Shown: positions 11,141 to 23,994 of the stretch, one piece after another
Position numbering within the stretch: position 1 is the stretch's first letter
Layout: each line of letters starts with the position of its first letter
The notes under the pieces: generated by a model
The model's database searches: none
What the model saw: the letters and a program-made list of their open reading frames with translations, nothing else
Told to the model about the DNA's origin: nothing
Translations under genes and position numbers: made by a program
Source: Clavulina sp. PMI_390
Taxonomy: Eukaryota; Basidiomycota; Agaricomycetes; Cantharellales; Hydnaceae
Length of the DNA: 62,248 nt
Reading direction: 5' to 3'
NCBI GenBank assembly: GCA_015039315.1
Contig: WIDE01000001.1
Span: 104,719 to 166,966 of the forward strand

Positions 11141-11403
11141 ATTGTAGGGGAGACCAACTCGCCGGCAGTGAGACTACGAGATACTTGAATGTGCAAAGCT
11201 GTTGCACGTCTGGGGGGTTGGAAGACGCTTGAGCTCGATGGTCCAATTTGGTGACACAGAACAAGTGGACGTGACACTTCTGTCTCCCAATGACCGGCAC
11301 TGCAAAAAGCCAGATTGGGAACAATAACTTTTGAGGATATGTGGGAAATGTAGAATTAAAACGTATTGTCGCAATACAAAATTTGTACAAAAGAGCGGTA
11401 CGC

Positions 11404-13479
11404 TCAATCCCCATCGGCCATTGCTACATCGCCTTCTCTTGACGTTTGCTCCACATCATCACCAGACTTATTCCCTGTCAGAGAAAATTCAACTTCTGCA
11501 GAGTCCTCTGGAGAAGTCTCGGTATCCGCTATCAAGTTCCCCTGGCCCTCAGTAGCCGAGTTCATCTCGGCAGCCTTTTTCCTTCGTTTTGATTCCGCCA
11601 GCCTTTGTCGTTGCACTCGTCTCTCAGCTGCCGCAGTTGACTTCACCATCACGTCACCGAATCTGCAGCATAGGATTGATGATTAGTGAAAATATTATTT
11701 TAATAAGCAATGAGAGGCTCCTTACACTTTCATTACATGCAATATGAAGCCTGCATTCCCAGACGTCGACATGGTAGGATGTGTGCGCCCAGGTAGAACC
11801 TGTATGCATACACGATTTAGCGAAGAACAAATGGAAGTTATGCATCTATAGGCACCTGGTATTCCCGGAGCCAACATTCTGTAATGCTGGGGGATAAAAA
11901 CTGTTGCGACATAGCTCGGAGGCTGGCATGAGCCTCCGACAGAACCTGAGAAAGCATGATCAAGCTTATTTCTACTACCTCCGTAGGAGGCGGAGAGGCG
12001 AACCTGAAGATGGGGGCTGTGAACCACAATGTTTGCTGAGCCCGCAAGATATGGCGATATTCGTTTGATGATCGAGACAGGATCATACGAAGTCGCCAGT
12101 AGTAGCCTGTGATACCCATTAGTTCTATTGAGGTGTGGCAGTAGGGAAAGCGGTAGAGCCAGACATACCCGTCCCACTCTCCAGCAAATAACTCATCCCT
12201 TGAAGCCTGTAACGATTCAAAGGCTTCTCGTCGCTTTAGTAGCCGGGCCTGCTCGCGAGCAATCTTTCTTTTCGATATTTCCTCTCCTTCTGCTGGCGGA
12301 GACGGTGCATCTTCAGCAAGGAAATCATGTACTGTGTGTACAAAAGCGTTCAATTCGTTGAACGGATAGAGCCTGAGAGGGGATTCGCACCTGGTTCCCA
12401 ATCCTCCTCGGTATGCAGCCAGTTCATGGCGGTCTCAAGAGGCGCAAGCTGATTCGCAGTAAAATTCATATTTGATAGGACAGGGTACGACGTCGCGTGT
12501 AGGACGTCGGTTATCGCAAGGACCCGCCCTTGGCCTACAATCACCGAATGAGAGTCAGGTGTCTGTCCACAGCACAAGAAGTGTTTGCTTCACACCTCCT
12601 AACCGATCTAGCAGAGAGGCAATGACGAGCCCACCAGTGTCATCCGCCACAATAAACCGTTTGCCAGGGCAAGCGTTTGCTAACGTGACCATTTGGGCGA
12701 GCGCATCGGGTCGCATGAAGCGAATGCGCTGGGGCTCCTTTACAAACCAGTAATCGCATACATTATGCATCGTAGCCTCAATGATGGCCACTGTCTTGGA
12801 GAATCTGTTGAGCGAATGTCACGACTCAGGTCATATCGCGACGCGTCAATACCCACTTAGCTTCCTTTCGCTTCTTATACTTGTCTTTGCTGTACTCGGT
12901 CTTAAGTTCGTAGTTTGCGTGCTGCTCGATTTGTGCTTTGATGATATCCTGGCGTGAACAAGTTTGAGCAAAAGGTTTTTTTCCAACGAGCATCCTCCCG
13001 CTCACAGTAGCATTCGCCCCTGCTTTCTTCAAAGCCTCGATCTCGACGGCTGTCAAAGGTTGGACCAGCTCCCCGTCAGTAATGAGCTCATTGGTAGCGT
13101 CGGTGTCGACTGTCCATTGGTAGAAAAAAGTTAACACGTCAGTAAGCCATATGGAAAGGCACGGGGAGACGATAAATGACTACTAACCCAGTTCTTCTAT
13201 GCGCTTTGGAGGCTGAATAACCAGCTTACGATCGACAACCTCATAAGTAAATCCGGGGTATTTCCCTATGAGCTCGCTCGAGGAGAAGCTCCCAAACTTC
13301 CCGAAGTTCACAACACTTTCTTGAGAAACAAAGATCGGAAGGGCTGGTTAGGAGCTATAGCAGGGCCTGAAGCGTTAGGAAGAGACCGGTTCTTACGCCT
13401 TCTCTGCAACCGCGATGCTGCGAATCTCTCCAGTGGGAAGTTTGAGCAAAGCAACGTCGTTGAGTTTGAGTGCAGACAT
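11404..13479 (-). CDS. TRM6: tRNA (adenine-58-N1)-methyltransferase non-catalytic subunit Trm6/Gcd10
   Basis: Start ATG at 13479-13477, stop at 11404; about eight exons. The N-terminus (MSALKLNDVALLKLPTGE) matches the Trm6 opening, followed by FGKFGSFSSSELIGK, the segment KKRKEAKRFSKTVAI, the signature NVCDYWFVKEPQRIRFMRPD (split here from more sequence) and VADDTGGLVIASLLDRLGG, the degenerate SAM-fold region. The C-terminal half has the second fold ending HPTMSTSGNAGFILHVMKV, the family's usual close, and then a Lys/Glu-rich tail. With catalytic Trm61 it makes m1A58 in initiator and other tRNAs in the nucleus. The product has the usual domain order and no evident damage. Confidence 0.92.
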
Positions 13480-13791
13480 TGTTGACTCCCGCTGGTAGCC
13501 AAGACAGTTGGGCGCGATTTAGCCTTTATAACGTACGAGAACGGAGGATTGCTAAGGTATTGTGAGTTGCTGGAAGACTAGATGCCTGTTTGGTGGAAGG
13601 ATGAGCTCCGACTTCGACTCTGCCTCGGTGCCGAGATCATATACTCTCATGGCAGAGAGGGCAATCTGAACTCTTCTCCCAGGAACGAGTCATAATGTAG
13701 ATTAACGAATGGGCGTAATGTACAAGGGGTATATACAAGGCAAGATAAGCTACAAAATTAAAGATGATCGAGAGTGGTTGCTCCAACCAGC
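13480..13791. other. Short tandem intergenic region
   Basis: This lies upstream of the Trm6 start and downstream of the C2-protein stop, with both genes on the minus strand. I see no extra gene or RNA in it. Confidence 0.5.
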
Positions 13792-15805
13792 TCATGCATC
13801 CCGCGCAGCTTCAGCCTTGCCTTCAGCTTTCCTGGCTTCACTCTCCTTATCTTTGGCCGTTCCATCGCCATCATTGCCATTTGCCTCCTGCTCCGCTTCC
13901 ATTGCTTCACGTTCCTTCTTCCGAGCATCTACAACCAGATCATCCATGTCATCACTGGACACACTTCCCCCCCTTCCCAAATCCAGCGCTTCTCCAGACG
14001 ATAAAGATGAGGAAGCTTGGACAAGCTTGGGTCTTTCCGGCTCCCCTCGCCGTTTCTTGTACTCTGCCTTGATCTTGGCGCGTTCCTCCTTCATACCCTT
14101 GAGCTTGTCGTCAAAGCCGTCCATCGCCCGTACGTTTCCAAGGCCCCCAAGGCAATCCGGCCCTGAGAGCCACTTCTCGAAGACAGGTAGCAGCTCCTTC
14201 TTGGGGCGATATGTGCCTATTGTGATTGAGTCAATCACCAAAGTAGATGAATGCGTTCCAATGATGCTTACCCGAGTCGTTATCAATGACGAGCTCGTAT
14301 CGCTTGGGGTCTCTCAATTTTCGCTCATTACTGGTAGATGTTTGATGTTCGTCATCTCCACCTGTAGCGGATGATGACGGCTCCTCATCGGCTGGCTCAG
14401 AGCTGGGCTTATCCTTCATAGGCGCAGCAGATCCATCACTAGGATGACCCTGAACCTCGGTCGCTGTTGGAGCATCATCGCCTCCGCCTCCTTTGACCCC
14501 ACCACTCCCATCGGCGTGCGCAGCGTTGTCACTCTCAGATGAATCAGAGTTTAGCTCTTGCACGAAGAACTCTCCCGAGAAGGCGATAACAGGTGCGACA
14601 TTCGCGTGCATTGAGTGTTTGCTTAGCATGTCGATCGCGAATTCTGGCCCTGTTTCCGTGAAGTGCCACTCTCCGTCCAGAGTGACAATGTAGGTGTAGA
14701 GACGGCCTGCTTCGCCCCAGTGCGTCATCTCGAGGAAGCGACGCGCCAGTTCGGTGGCATGAGCCTCGGATTCTGGACCCTCATGAACAGGATCTCCATC
14801 GGGGGTCTTGCCGGCACCAGCGTTGTTCTGGTCGCATTCAATAGCACCGTACTCGGTTGATTTCGAATAATAGTAAATAAGGGAATATTGGCGTTTGAGC
14901 CCGAAATGAAGAATGCGGCCTCGTATTCCCTGTTGCTTGAACAGCCAGTCGATGAAGGGACGATAGCCAACAAATTGGTGTTTGAGTTCGGCGGGGACGG
15001 GACCTCCGAGCTGGATCTTATTCGCTTGAAAGGTAGAGATGACCTTGGAAGGTTTATTGGGATCGTCGTCTGCGCGGACATCAGGCGCTCGAGTTCCAGT
15101 GATTTTGCCAATGAGGGGCGAATAATGGACGGACCACCAGTCTGCATAGTGAGGAAGGGAGTGAGAAAAGAGGTCACGATGACAGTGCCTAAAATTAGAC
15201 GCACGTGGGCCTACGGTATACACTCGCCTATCGTCCTGATTGGGAGTCTTCCCAATGACTTTGATGGACATGTAGAATCGTGCGTGGACAGAAATGTTCT
15301 TGGACACAGCGCTAGCTAGATACGTCAAAAAGTATGCTCTGACTGAGCCGCGCCTCTTCTTGACGTCGTATTCCACATGATCCCGAAATAGACCTTCGTG
15401 GATGTTCTCTTCGCGGATGGTGAGCGAACCAAGGCGGTCATCGTGATCGCTCGGGTCTTCATCCCGCAAGCGAATGACAAGCTTGAAACCAGAGGCTGGT
15501 ATCCCCGCTACCCTCCACTTTGCTTCCCATGTTGGATTCAACTCGGCGCGGACAGTGGGCGAACGGTAGACAAGTGGGTTGTCATCATTGAAATGGGGGT
15601 GAGCAGGAACAGCCAGAGAGCACGCGAGGAAGGGATCTGAGGTAAAACTCTGCGCATAGAGGGCAGGTTCGTTAGACCTGGGGTTTCGTTAACCCCTCTG
15701 AAAACAACATACCGGAAAGTCCGCCACGGGAACGCTCTTGGCGCCATGAAAGGTGAACTCGACGGTCCAGAGCGTGTCAGAAAGCTTTTTTGGAGCTTCG
15801 GACAT
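13792..15805 (-). CDS. C2-domain protein, conserved fungal type, function unknown
   Basis: The first exon (MSEAPKKLSDTLWTVEFTFHGAKSVPVADFP in pieces) joins through GTATGT...GCAG to SFTSDPFLACSLAVPAH. The first 130 residues form a C2-like beta-sandwich: WEAKWRVAGIPASGF, then LVIRLRDEDPSDHDDRLG with the Asp-rich calcium-loop character (DEDPSDHDD). The central part contains HYSPLIGKITG, an aromatic-rich region, and a lipase-like-looking but unmatched HFGLKRQYSLIYYY. A long acidic disordered stretch follows, and the tail is Lys/Glu-rich. I recognise it as a fungal C2 protein of no assigned role; membrane recruitment by calcium or lipid is an inference from C2 alone. It is divergent from the next gene with a 379-bp shared promoter. 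Confidence 0.75.
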
Positions 15806-16184
15806 TGAAGTTTGGGATTTGGTGGGAAGGTGATGGGAAGGGGGGTGTAGTGGTAGTGGTTTAGGTCATGGGTGGATGGACATATGGACTACGCTTGATA
15901 CTCGTGATACCAGCAACGACGTCATAGGACAATTAAGTTCGCGACTAGCGCTGTCAGGCTGAATTTTGGTCACGACCAGATATCTGGGTCAGAATGGACA
16001 ATCTGAGGCGCTGCTCGGTTTGGGGGATCTTAGGAAGCCTCTTCTTGGGGTGGTCTTGGCACACCCGTCTTGGCTGACGGGTGGGGAGCTCACTGACTGA
16101 TTATTGTGAATCCTCTCGGTGCCGAAGCGGGCTGCACTGCCACCTCAGAGTCACTTCTTCGAGGCTCTCTGTGAAATCTCAACA
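15806..16184. promoter_or_regulatory. Bidirectional intergenic promoter region
   Basis: These 379 bases separate the starts of the divergent C2-domain and helicase genes, so both promoters must lie here. I see no clear TATA element. An in-frame upstream ATG exists at 16119, but the family-like N-terminus starts at 16185. Confidence 0.5.
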
Positions 16185-19100
16185 ATGCCACCAAAGAAAG
16201 GCATCGTTAAATCAGGAAATTCAGGAAATTCCTCCAAAGCTTCCAAGTCCAATGCGCCTGCACCAGCTCCAACCGATAAGCCGCCCAGTCTGTTCCCACC
16301 AGGCTACAAGACACCTCTATCTTTGCTTTATGAGAGGTGCAGTCTCATTTCTTGAACAAGGATAGGGCAATGTGGTACATCTGAGGCATGCCGTGAGACC
16401 TGTCGTCTGCTATGCCCGCCCTTTCAGTGCTCTCGGACGATTGCTCTTGTTCTGATTGAGAATTTCATCAACACCAGATGTCAGCAATTAGGATGGAATA
16501 AACCCAACGTGGAGACAGTACGTGAATATATTTTCTTTCTGATATGGGTTTATAGATCATGTCACTTTAGAAACCGTACAAAGAAGGCTTTACAGCCATC
16601 ATCACTCTGGCGAAGGACATCAAGAACAGTCCGAACAAGGAAACAGTTCGTATGCTACCTCAGCCTCCTCTTATCATGCCGTCAGCCATGGAAGCCAAGC
16701 ATTGGGGTGCGGTATACGCCCTCCATCGATTTGGGAATAACCTCCAGCTCCATCGTACGCTCCCTCCCGGCCCTCGCGACTATTGGGCTCAGCTGGAGGA
16801 AGAGAAGAAGAAAGCTCCTGAACACCTCGCGTGGCAATACGCCGAGGATCCTTTCCAGGCACAGCGAGAAGTGAAAGAGAGACAAGAGGCTGCTCTCCAG
16901 CGACGAAAGAAAAAGGAAGCAGGTCCAACCGAGCAGGAGATCGATCTTGCTATGGGCCACATACCCGAAGTTCGTATGGCATCGGCTGTGCGTGATATGG
17001 TAGAAAATGTTATCAAGGAGGTGAGGTCAACTACTGATTCGATGGGTACCAGACTGTCTCATCGACCCACGGGACTGTAGATGGCTGCCCAGTATCCTGG
17101 TGTGGTCGAAGAAGAAGAGTCAGCTTCAATCGATCGGGATGTGCTTGAGAGGCAATTAGAGACCTTGGGGTTCAAGGATCATCAGATCAACAAGGCTCTT
17201 GCTTTTTTGACGCAATCAACAACCAACCCATCACCATATCTTTCGTCGCTTCTCTCCCTTCCACCTCTTGATGCCTGCCTGTCGTATCTCCTTGTCCACA
17301 TCCCGGAGACCGATCTCCCTCCCCAGTTCCTCACTCAGCAACGAGCCTCTGAAGCCTTTGTGAGAACTGGTGGGATAAATACTCTCCCGATATCAGCTCG
17401 TTGGATGGCTGAACGAGCTATCAAAGAAGGTGGCTGGCCAGAGAAGAACGTTGCCGACATTATGGCAAAGCTGATGGCTTCTAGGGGAGCAGACTGGAGT
17501 CTTCTTAATGAGCAACTCAACTACCAGCTCTCTGGGACCCCCGAGGAGGACATACACCGCGAAATGAGCGAGGAACAAGATGACAGGGACGCACGACGGT
17601 CCGAGGAGATTGATGCGCTCACGGCCGTCTATCCCTCCGTCACCGTCTCATCCCCCGATGCCAACGATGGAGATAATGGCGAGGTATCTTTCGATCCAAA
17701 CGATGCTAGCCGGCTGAGAGAAATCATTGTACCCCTCGAGTCTGCCGACCACATCGTGCTGCATATCATCTTGTCACCTAGCCACCCATACCCCTCGCCT
17801 TCTTGTCGCCATCCACCAATGTACGTTAGCGCCCCAACCCAGCCCCCCTATGTCCGTCTTCACCTGCTAGCCTCCATCCTGAACGAACTGCAAGCCTCAG
17901 CCGAAGGAGAACTTTTCGGTCTACTAGAAGCAGGTGAAGGCATCATCTTCACAGCGATTCCCTTGCTGGAAAATGCATGGGCACAGATCCAAGAAACCGG
18001 GCCACCAGAGGTCTCAGATGTGATGCGACACTTGCTTCCCAAACAACCCAGGGTCATGAAACCTTCAAACCAGGCCGCCCGGCCGGCCAGACGGGATAGG
18101 AGAGCAGAGAGACGGGCACCCCTTGGTGATGATCGTGATGACGCAACAGTCAAACGAGATTTTGAAACGATGCGCCGGTCAGACGCGTATAAGAAGATGC
18201 TGGACACAAGGATGAGGCTGCCTGCGTGGAATGCGCAGGACGATATTATCAGCCTGATGCGAAAGTCGCGTGTGCTTCTATGTGTGGGTGAAACTGGTAA
18301 GATCATCTTGATTGATCTCTATTCGGCATTTCCACAATACTGAAGGGCGATGTACTCCATCAGGGTGTGGGAAGACCACTCAATTGCCTCAGTTCGTCCT
18401 GGACGCATGCATCGAGGCTGGACAGGGTGCTCGAACCAATATCGTGATCACTCAACCTCGTCGAGTCAGCGCCATCTCCGTTGCTGCTCGTGTATCCTCG
18501 GAGAGAACAGACGATGGCAGTGTAGGATATGCGATTCGTGGCGAAAGCAAGCAGACACGGCGGACCAAGCTTCTGTGAGTACTTCAAATGATAAGCGTTC
18601 TCCAGTTGATGCTGATGGGTGGGTTCTAGTTTCTGTACTACGGGAGTGTTGTTGAGGCGGCTAACGTTATCTGGAAGCGAAGGTCTGACGGGAGTGAGCC
18701 ATATCATCGTTGATGAGGTCTGTATACTAGATGACTTCAAATCTAAAACCTACTTGGGCTAACAGTATTCTATCGGATCAGGTGCACGAAAGATCCGTTG
18801 ATAGCGACTTCCTTCTCCTAGAGCTCCGTGAACTTCTCAAGACGAACAAAGACATCAAGATTGTCCTTATGAGCGCCACAATTAACCAGAAGACGTTCGT
18901 TGACTATTTTGGGGGCGCACCGGTCATAGAGATTCCTGGCTTCACGCATCCAGTCGAAGACCTCTATATCGAAGATGTCATTTCCAAGCTCAAATACTCT
19001 CCGCCGACCTTGAGAGGAGCCCCAAAGGTTTCTGAAGAAAAGCTCATGGCTACGAGGGAGAGTTATCGCTCGAAAGGTCTTGATTCAAATGCCATTAGAG

Positions 19101-21263
19101 CGCTGGAAGTTATCGCGAGGTCGGATCGAACGGATTACCAAGTTCGTAGCCTTTGCTACTGTCCGACGCCCTCTGATCAAACAATATTGTGACCACAGCT
19201 GGTGTCAGAAGTGGTTTCTCATATCGTGAGAACTGCTGACGACCCCAAAGGCGCCATATTGATCTTCCTTCCTGGTGTCCAAGAAATCCGACAATGTATT
19301 GACATTGTGCGCTCCTCGAATGTTGGGAGCGAGGTACAAGTCTTCCCTCTGCATGCCAATCTCACCAGCGAAGAACAACGAATAGTATTCTTGCCCACAA
19401 ACAAACGTAAAGTAGTGGTTGCGACCAATGTCGCTGAGGTACGTTAGTCGACGCTTGCCTGAAATTTCCGGAGTTAAGCTTGGTCGGGGTCTAGACCTCC
19501 ATCACAATTCCCGATGTCGTCTATGTTATTGACAGCGGTAAAGTGAAAGAAATCGGATTTGATCCAAGCATTGGGATCTCCAAGCTCGAAGAAGGCTGGG
19601 TCACCAAGGCGGCTGCTCGCCAACGTCGAGGACGCGCTGGGCGTGTGCGACCAGGTAGGTTAATAAATCGATCAATGCGGAAAAAGGCACTTACCCCGGT
19701 CCACCCCAAGGCACTTGCTTCAAGCTGTATACACGCTCGCAAGAGTCCACAATGGGCAATTTCCCTGTTCCAGAGATACTGCGTGTTCCACTTGAATCGC
19801 TCAGTTTACAGATCAAGGTTATGCGAGAAGATGAAGATGTTGCGGTAAGTTGTCCTGCCTTGCTCGTGGCTTGTGCTTGATGTAGACGGTCACACACTCC
19901 TGTCAATCAGGCGTTCCTGGGTAAAGCAATTGATCCCCCTAAAGTCCAAGCAATCGAAAAGGCCTTAACAACCTTGGACGAGCTTGGTGCGACCGACTTT
20001 GACGGAAAGCTCACCGCTCTCGGTCGACAAATGGTAATTCTAGGCATACCCTTTGTGAACTAAAGCTAATACTTTGCTGGACCGGTGTAGGCGCTCCTTC
20101 CTGTGGACCTGCGACTCGGCAAGGTATGTGCCTCATCCAGAAAAGTTCGATCAAGCACTTACCCTCTCCATCTCGCCTAGATGATGATTCTGGGTGCTAT
20201 ATTCCGGTGTTTGGACTCGGTCCTCACTATTGCCGCCTGTCTTTCGTCTAAACCGTTGTTCCTCAACCCTCCAGACAAGCGAGATGAGGCTGGAAAGTGA
20301 GTGTGCCATCATCTGTTTACCTTGAGCCGCGGCGACTCATCTTTCTTTAGGGCACGCGCTCGATTTGCACTGGCGAATAGCGACTTGTTGACAGATATGA
20401 ACGCCTTCAATCAAGTGCGTGGTGTGTCTGGCAAGGGGGCAATGCGGAACTTCATGGAAGACGTACGTGTATTGGATTCTAGGCAGAGCAAGCAAGGACG
20501 TTCTTATGAATTTCTCGATGCAGAACTTCATATCTGCTTCCTCCGTTCGAGACATTACTTCACTCCGGCAGGACTTCTTTTCAGCACTCTCTGACATCGG
20601 CTTCGTACCCCTGTCTGCAAAGGCCACTGACCCCAAACTAAATGTGAACAACGACAATACGAATCTGGTCAAAGCTATCATCTTTGGCGGTCTATGGCCT
20701 CGTATTGCTCGTGTTGCCCTACCGAAGGCGACATTTGATCAGGTGGCGGCGGGCACAGTTTTGCGCGACCATGTAGCCAAGGAGCTCAAGATCTATCTCC
20801 AGGACCAAGGTCGTGTGTTTCTACACCCGAGCTCCACGCTTTTCGGCGTAGCATCTTACAAGTCTCCGTTCTTGACGTACTTTGCAATGAGCACGACTTC
20901 AAAAACATTTTTGCGTGATGCGACTGAGGTATGTATCATGGCCTAGAATGGTCGGAAAACTATTATTGACTTTCGGTTGATAAACTCGTCCCACTTGTGG
21001 GGCAGATTCCTGTTTACGCATTACTTTTCTTCTCGTCGCACCTCACGATTGACCATATTCGTGGTGGAATCGGTTTGCGGCACGGATGGATCCACCTCCG
21101 AGCGTGGGCTCGCATCGGAGTGCTTGTGACCCAGTTGCGACATTTACTGGATGCGCAATTGAATGAATCTATCGAGCATGCGCAAATCGCAGATCTTGGA
21201 GAGAACAATCCCGTACTCCAAACGATGCTTGCCCTGATAACACACGACGGGCTAAGTCCATGA
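16185..21263 (+). CDS. DEAH-box RNA helicase with UBA-like and RWD regions (DHX57/Ucp12 type)
   Basis: Many exons; roughly 1,300 residues. N-terminal region: PPKKG start, then [19 protein letters not shown] and a conserved [12 protein letters not shown], like the dsRBD-like part of DHX29/DHX57. A UBA-like helix bundle follows ([19 protein letters not shown]), then an RWD segment ([13 protein letters not shown]). The helicase core, after splicing, has GETGCGKTTQ (Walker A, split by an intron inside the P-loop), [22 protein letters not shown] (motif II, DEVH rather than DEAH), MSATI, ATNVAETSITIPD and QRRGRAGR. The HA2/OB part ends before residue [11 protein letters not shown]. The order UBA-RWD-DEAH matches fission yeast Ucp12 and yeast YLR419W, whose substrates are not well defined. 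Confidence 0.9.
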
Positions 21264-21849
21264 CCTTGTTTTCGTTCGAGGACTGCCTTGCTGTACAGTG
21301 ATTCCGCTGCTGTCAAGAGTCTGTAGCCATAGAGTATTATAACGCATCTGGATCTCTTACATCTTCGATGTATTCGAGATGTGCACTACGAATGTGCGCG
21401 TTTCGACCTGGTACGATATTGCGGGATCTTACCATCCGTAAGAAGCAGCGTCTTTCGGATGGGGGTTTTTTGACTTCAAACTATGCAAGGATGGCGGCCT
21501 GGACCATAGTACAGCGACAAATAGATCACCACAGCGCACTGTTTCCACTTGCACTCTTGGTACTTTACGTTTCTAGCTGCAATAGCGCCCATAACTCGAG
21601 AGAACTCCTTCTCTGCTGATAAGATATAAATATGAAGGCCAGTTCGACTATCCGGTCTAAACACGCCGCCGCCGATCCTCGCGCTTCTCAGTTCCCCGCA
21701 GCTGGTGTTCCGGATATGTTCGGCAAGCGTGCTGTGTGGAGCCATAGACTCTGTACATATACCTAGAGAGCACCACAAGCTTCTCCCAGCTCTCACTTTG
21801 CTACCCCCCACTCAACAAACAGTCCCTGATTCCAATACACAAACTAGCC
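21264..21849. other. Intergenic region upstream of S10 copy A
   Basis: It holds the promoter of the first S10 gene, including a TATAAA at 21625-21630 and a block shared with copy B (21717-21750). Short open frames here show no domain. Confidence 0.5.
21717..21750 (+). promoter_or_regulatory. Promoter block shared by the two S10 copies (copy A)
   Basis: About 100-130 bases before the start codon lie GTTCGGCAA, then GCTG, then TGTGGAGCCA followed by AGAC. The same elements in the same order lie upstream of copy B at 24296-24337, whereas the rest of the two upstream regions has diverged. This suggests either recent duplication or selected control sites. Confidence 0.4.
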
Positions 21850-23994
21850 ATGCGATTATCCTCTGTTTTCAGCATTTTGAGCTCGTCGACGCTCTGGCCC
21901 CTCGTTTCTACTCATTCACAGGAGCATCTGCGCCCATCCTTTGATTATGATGCAATGCTAGCGTTCAAAGCTGAGGACATCCCAACCGACAGGTTCACGA
22001 CGTTCCTCCACCCAACCATGCCTTCACACAGCCTCAGAATCAAGCGGCACACCGATTTCTGTGACACTACTGTTCGGTGAGACTGGATGGAATTGAGCCT
22101 CTCAGTATCTGAACGGCCCCCTCATCTAATGTAGGAGCTACACTGGTTATCTTGATGCTGCTCATGGAACGCAGCACATCTTCTTCTACTACTTTGAGAG
22201 CCGCAACGATCCCACAACAGATCCGGTAGTCATGTGGTTCAACGGTGGACCTGGATGTTCCAGTAGCACCGGGATCTTCATGGAGAATGGTCCCTGCCGT
22301 ATAAATGAGCACGGGAACGCGACATCACACCACAAGTATGGGTGGAACGACCGAGCCAACATCGTATTTATTGATCAACCGTGAGCTTCCTGGACGGTGT
22401 ATTCTAGCCCTCACCCTCGACCTCACCCGAACTCATGCATGTAGGGTCAATGTTGGGTTCTCATACGCCGACCACTCGATTGAAGTGATGACGACTGTTG
22501 AGGCTGGCCGCGTGATCAACGACTTTGTCCGTCTATTCTTCGAAGCATTCCCTAGTTTGAAGGGCAGAGCGTTGCATCTCACCGGGGAGTCATACGCGGT
22601 TCGTGATATGTTTTCAGCGGTGATAATACGAGCTAATCCTTGAATAGGGCCACTATGTGCCCATTTTCGGTAGTTCCATTCTGGACGGCAATGATAAAAT
22701 CAACTCGTCTTCATCATCGTCACTGAACTCCCCGACTCCCATCAACCTACAATCTGTAGCTATTGGTAATGGTTTGATTAGTTGGTCGAAGATGCTCCCA
22801 TCGTGGTACAAAATGTTGTGCACTCCTGCATCGGTCGCTCCCTCCTTGAATGTTGAACGTTGCGTTAAGCTCAAGCAAAAGGTATTATCAACCCGAGAAT
22901 GTTTTATTGTCTCCTAATGGACCTCCGATTGTATCCAGGTACAATCGTGCCAGACAAAGATGCAAGTTGATTGTGAAGGTAAACCCGGCACGGAGTCGTG
23001 CTTGGCCTCCGTGGTCTATTGTAGCCTGATCTTAGAGGATGCGCTAGCTCTTGCTGGTACGTCAACTCGGGTTTATTCGGCAATTAGGTGAACCACATTG
23101 CTCTACTTCGCACACAGGAAGGAATCCTTATGACCTCAGTAAGGTTTGTAGCCAGTCTATATATCTTTACTCAACCCGGCCACCTTCCACTAAGCCCTTC
23201 TGAGAATCAATAGACCTGTGATCTCGCACAGGGAGATATGGCGTGTGGGTGTTATTCACTTTCTCTATACCAAATTTTATCCCGCTGAAATATTGCTGCG
23301 TACGCAAGGCTACAAAGAGACAGGGGGTACTCCTTTCACAAGCAGACCTCACGAAATTGATCCTCACCCACTCTATCTCAGGAATCGATAACTATCTAAA
23401 CCTCCCTGCCGTTCGTAAGCAGCTAGGCATCCCACCAACATTTGGCAAGTACAAAGGGTGCAGCCAGCGTGTCGAGAGTGGGTTCATCCAGGATGGGGAT
23501 TTCTTCATGTCCTCGCAATTCTACCTGGAGCAGTTGATCGAGCGTGGTATCAGGGTCCTTTTGTACGATGGCGTTCTAGACTTATACTGGTGAGACTAGA
23601 GTTCACCGGCTTTGATTGACCATGAAATGGTCTAATCTTGATACGATGCCTCCAGCAACAGAATTGGGTATCTCGAAATGGCGGACTCATTGGACTGGCC
23701 CGGCCAGACTGAATTTTCTCAGATGCCCGTAAAACCCTGGTTTGTAGGTCCAACCTCGTCTGACTCAACTGGAATTCCTGCTGGACGCGTGAAGACCGTT
23801 CGCCGCAAGAATGTTATCGGGGGCGAGAGTGTCCTCTCGTGGGTTGAAATCGATGGAGCAGGGCATATGGTACGTCTGGTGTGCTTGGCTTCCAGTCTAA
23901 AACCACTTCATAGACGTTTCGATAGGCACCATTCGATAAACCGCTTGAGAGCTTGGTCATGATTAACAAGTGGTTGGCTGACAAGGAGCTTTAA
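21850..23994 (+). CDS. Serine carboxypeptidase-like protein (S10), copy A
   Basis: At least ten exons, each intron about 45-75 nt. The family motifs are all present: [13 protein letters not shown] (oxyanion region), GESYA joined by splicing to GHYVPIFG (catalytic Ser), GVLDLYCNRIG (catalytic Asp by position) and DGAGHMAPFDKP (catalytic His, joined across an intron at GHM/AP). Expected role: acid carboxypeptidase acting in the secretory pathway, vacuole or outside the cell. The N-terminus (MRLSSVFSILSSSTLWPL) is a weaker signal peptide than that of copy B. The usual GDxD around the Asp is GVLD here and in copy B. An 18-nt exon (23309-23326) encodes part of CYKETG. Stop TAA at 23992-23994. Confidence 0.9.
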
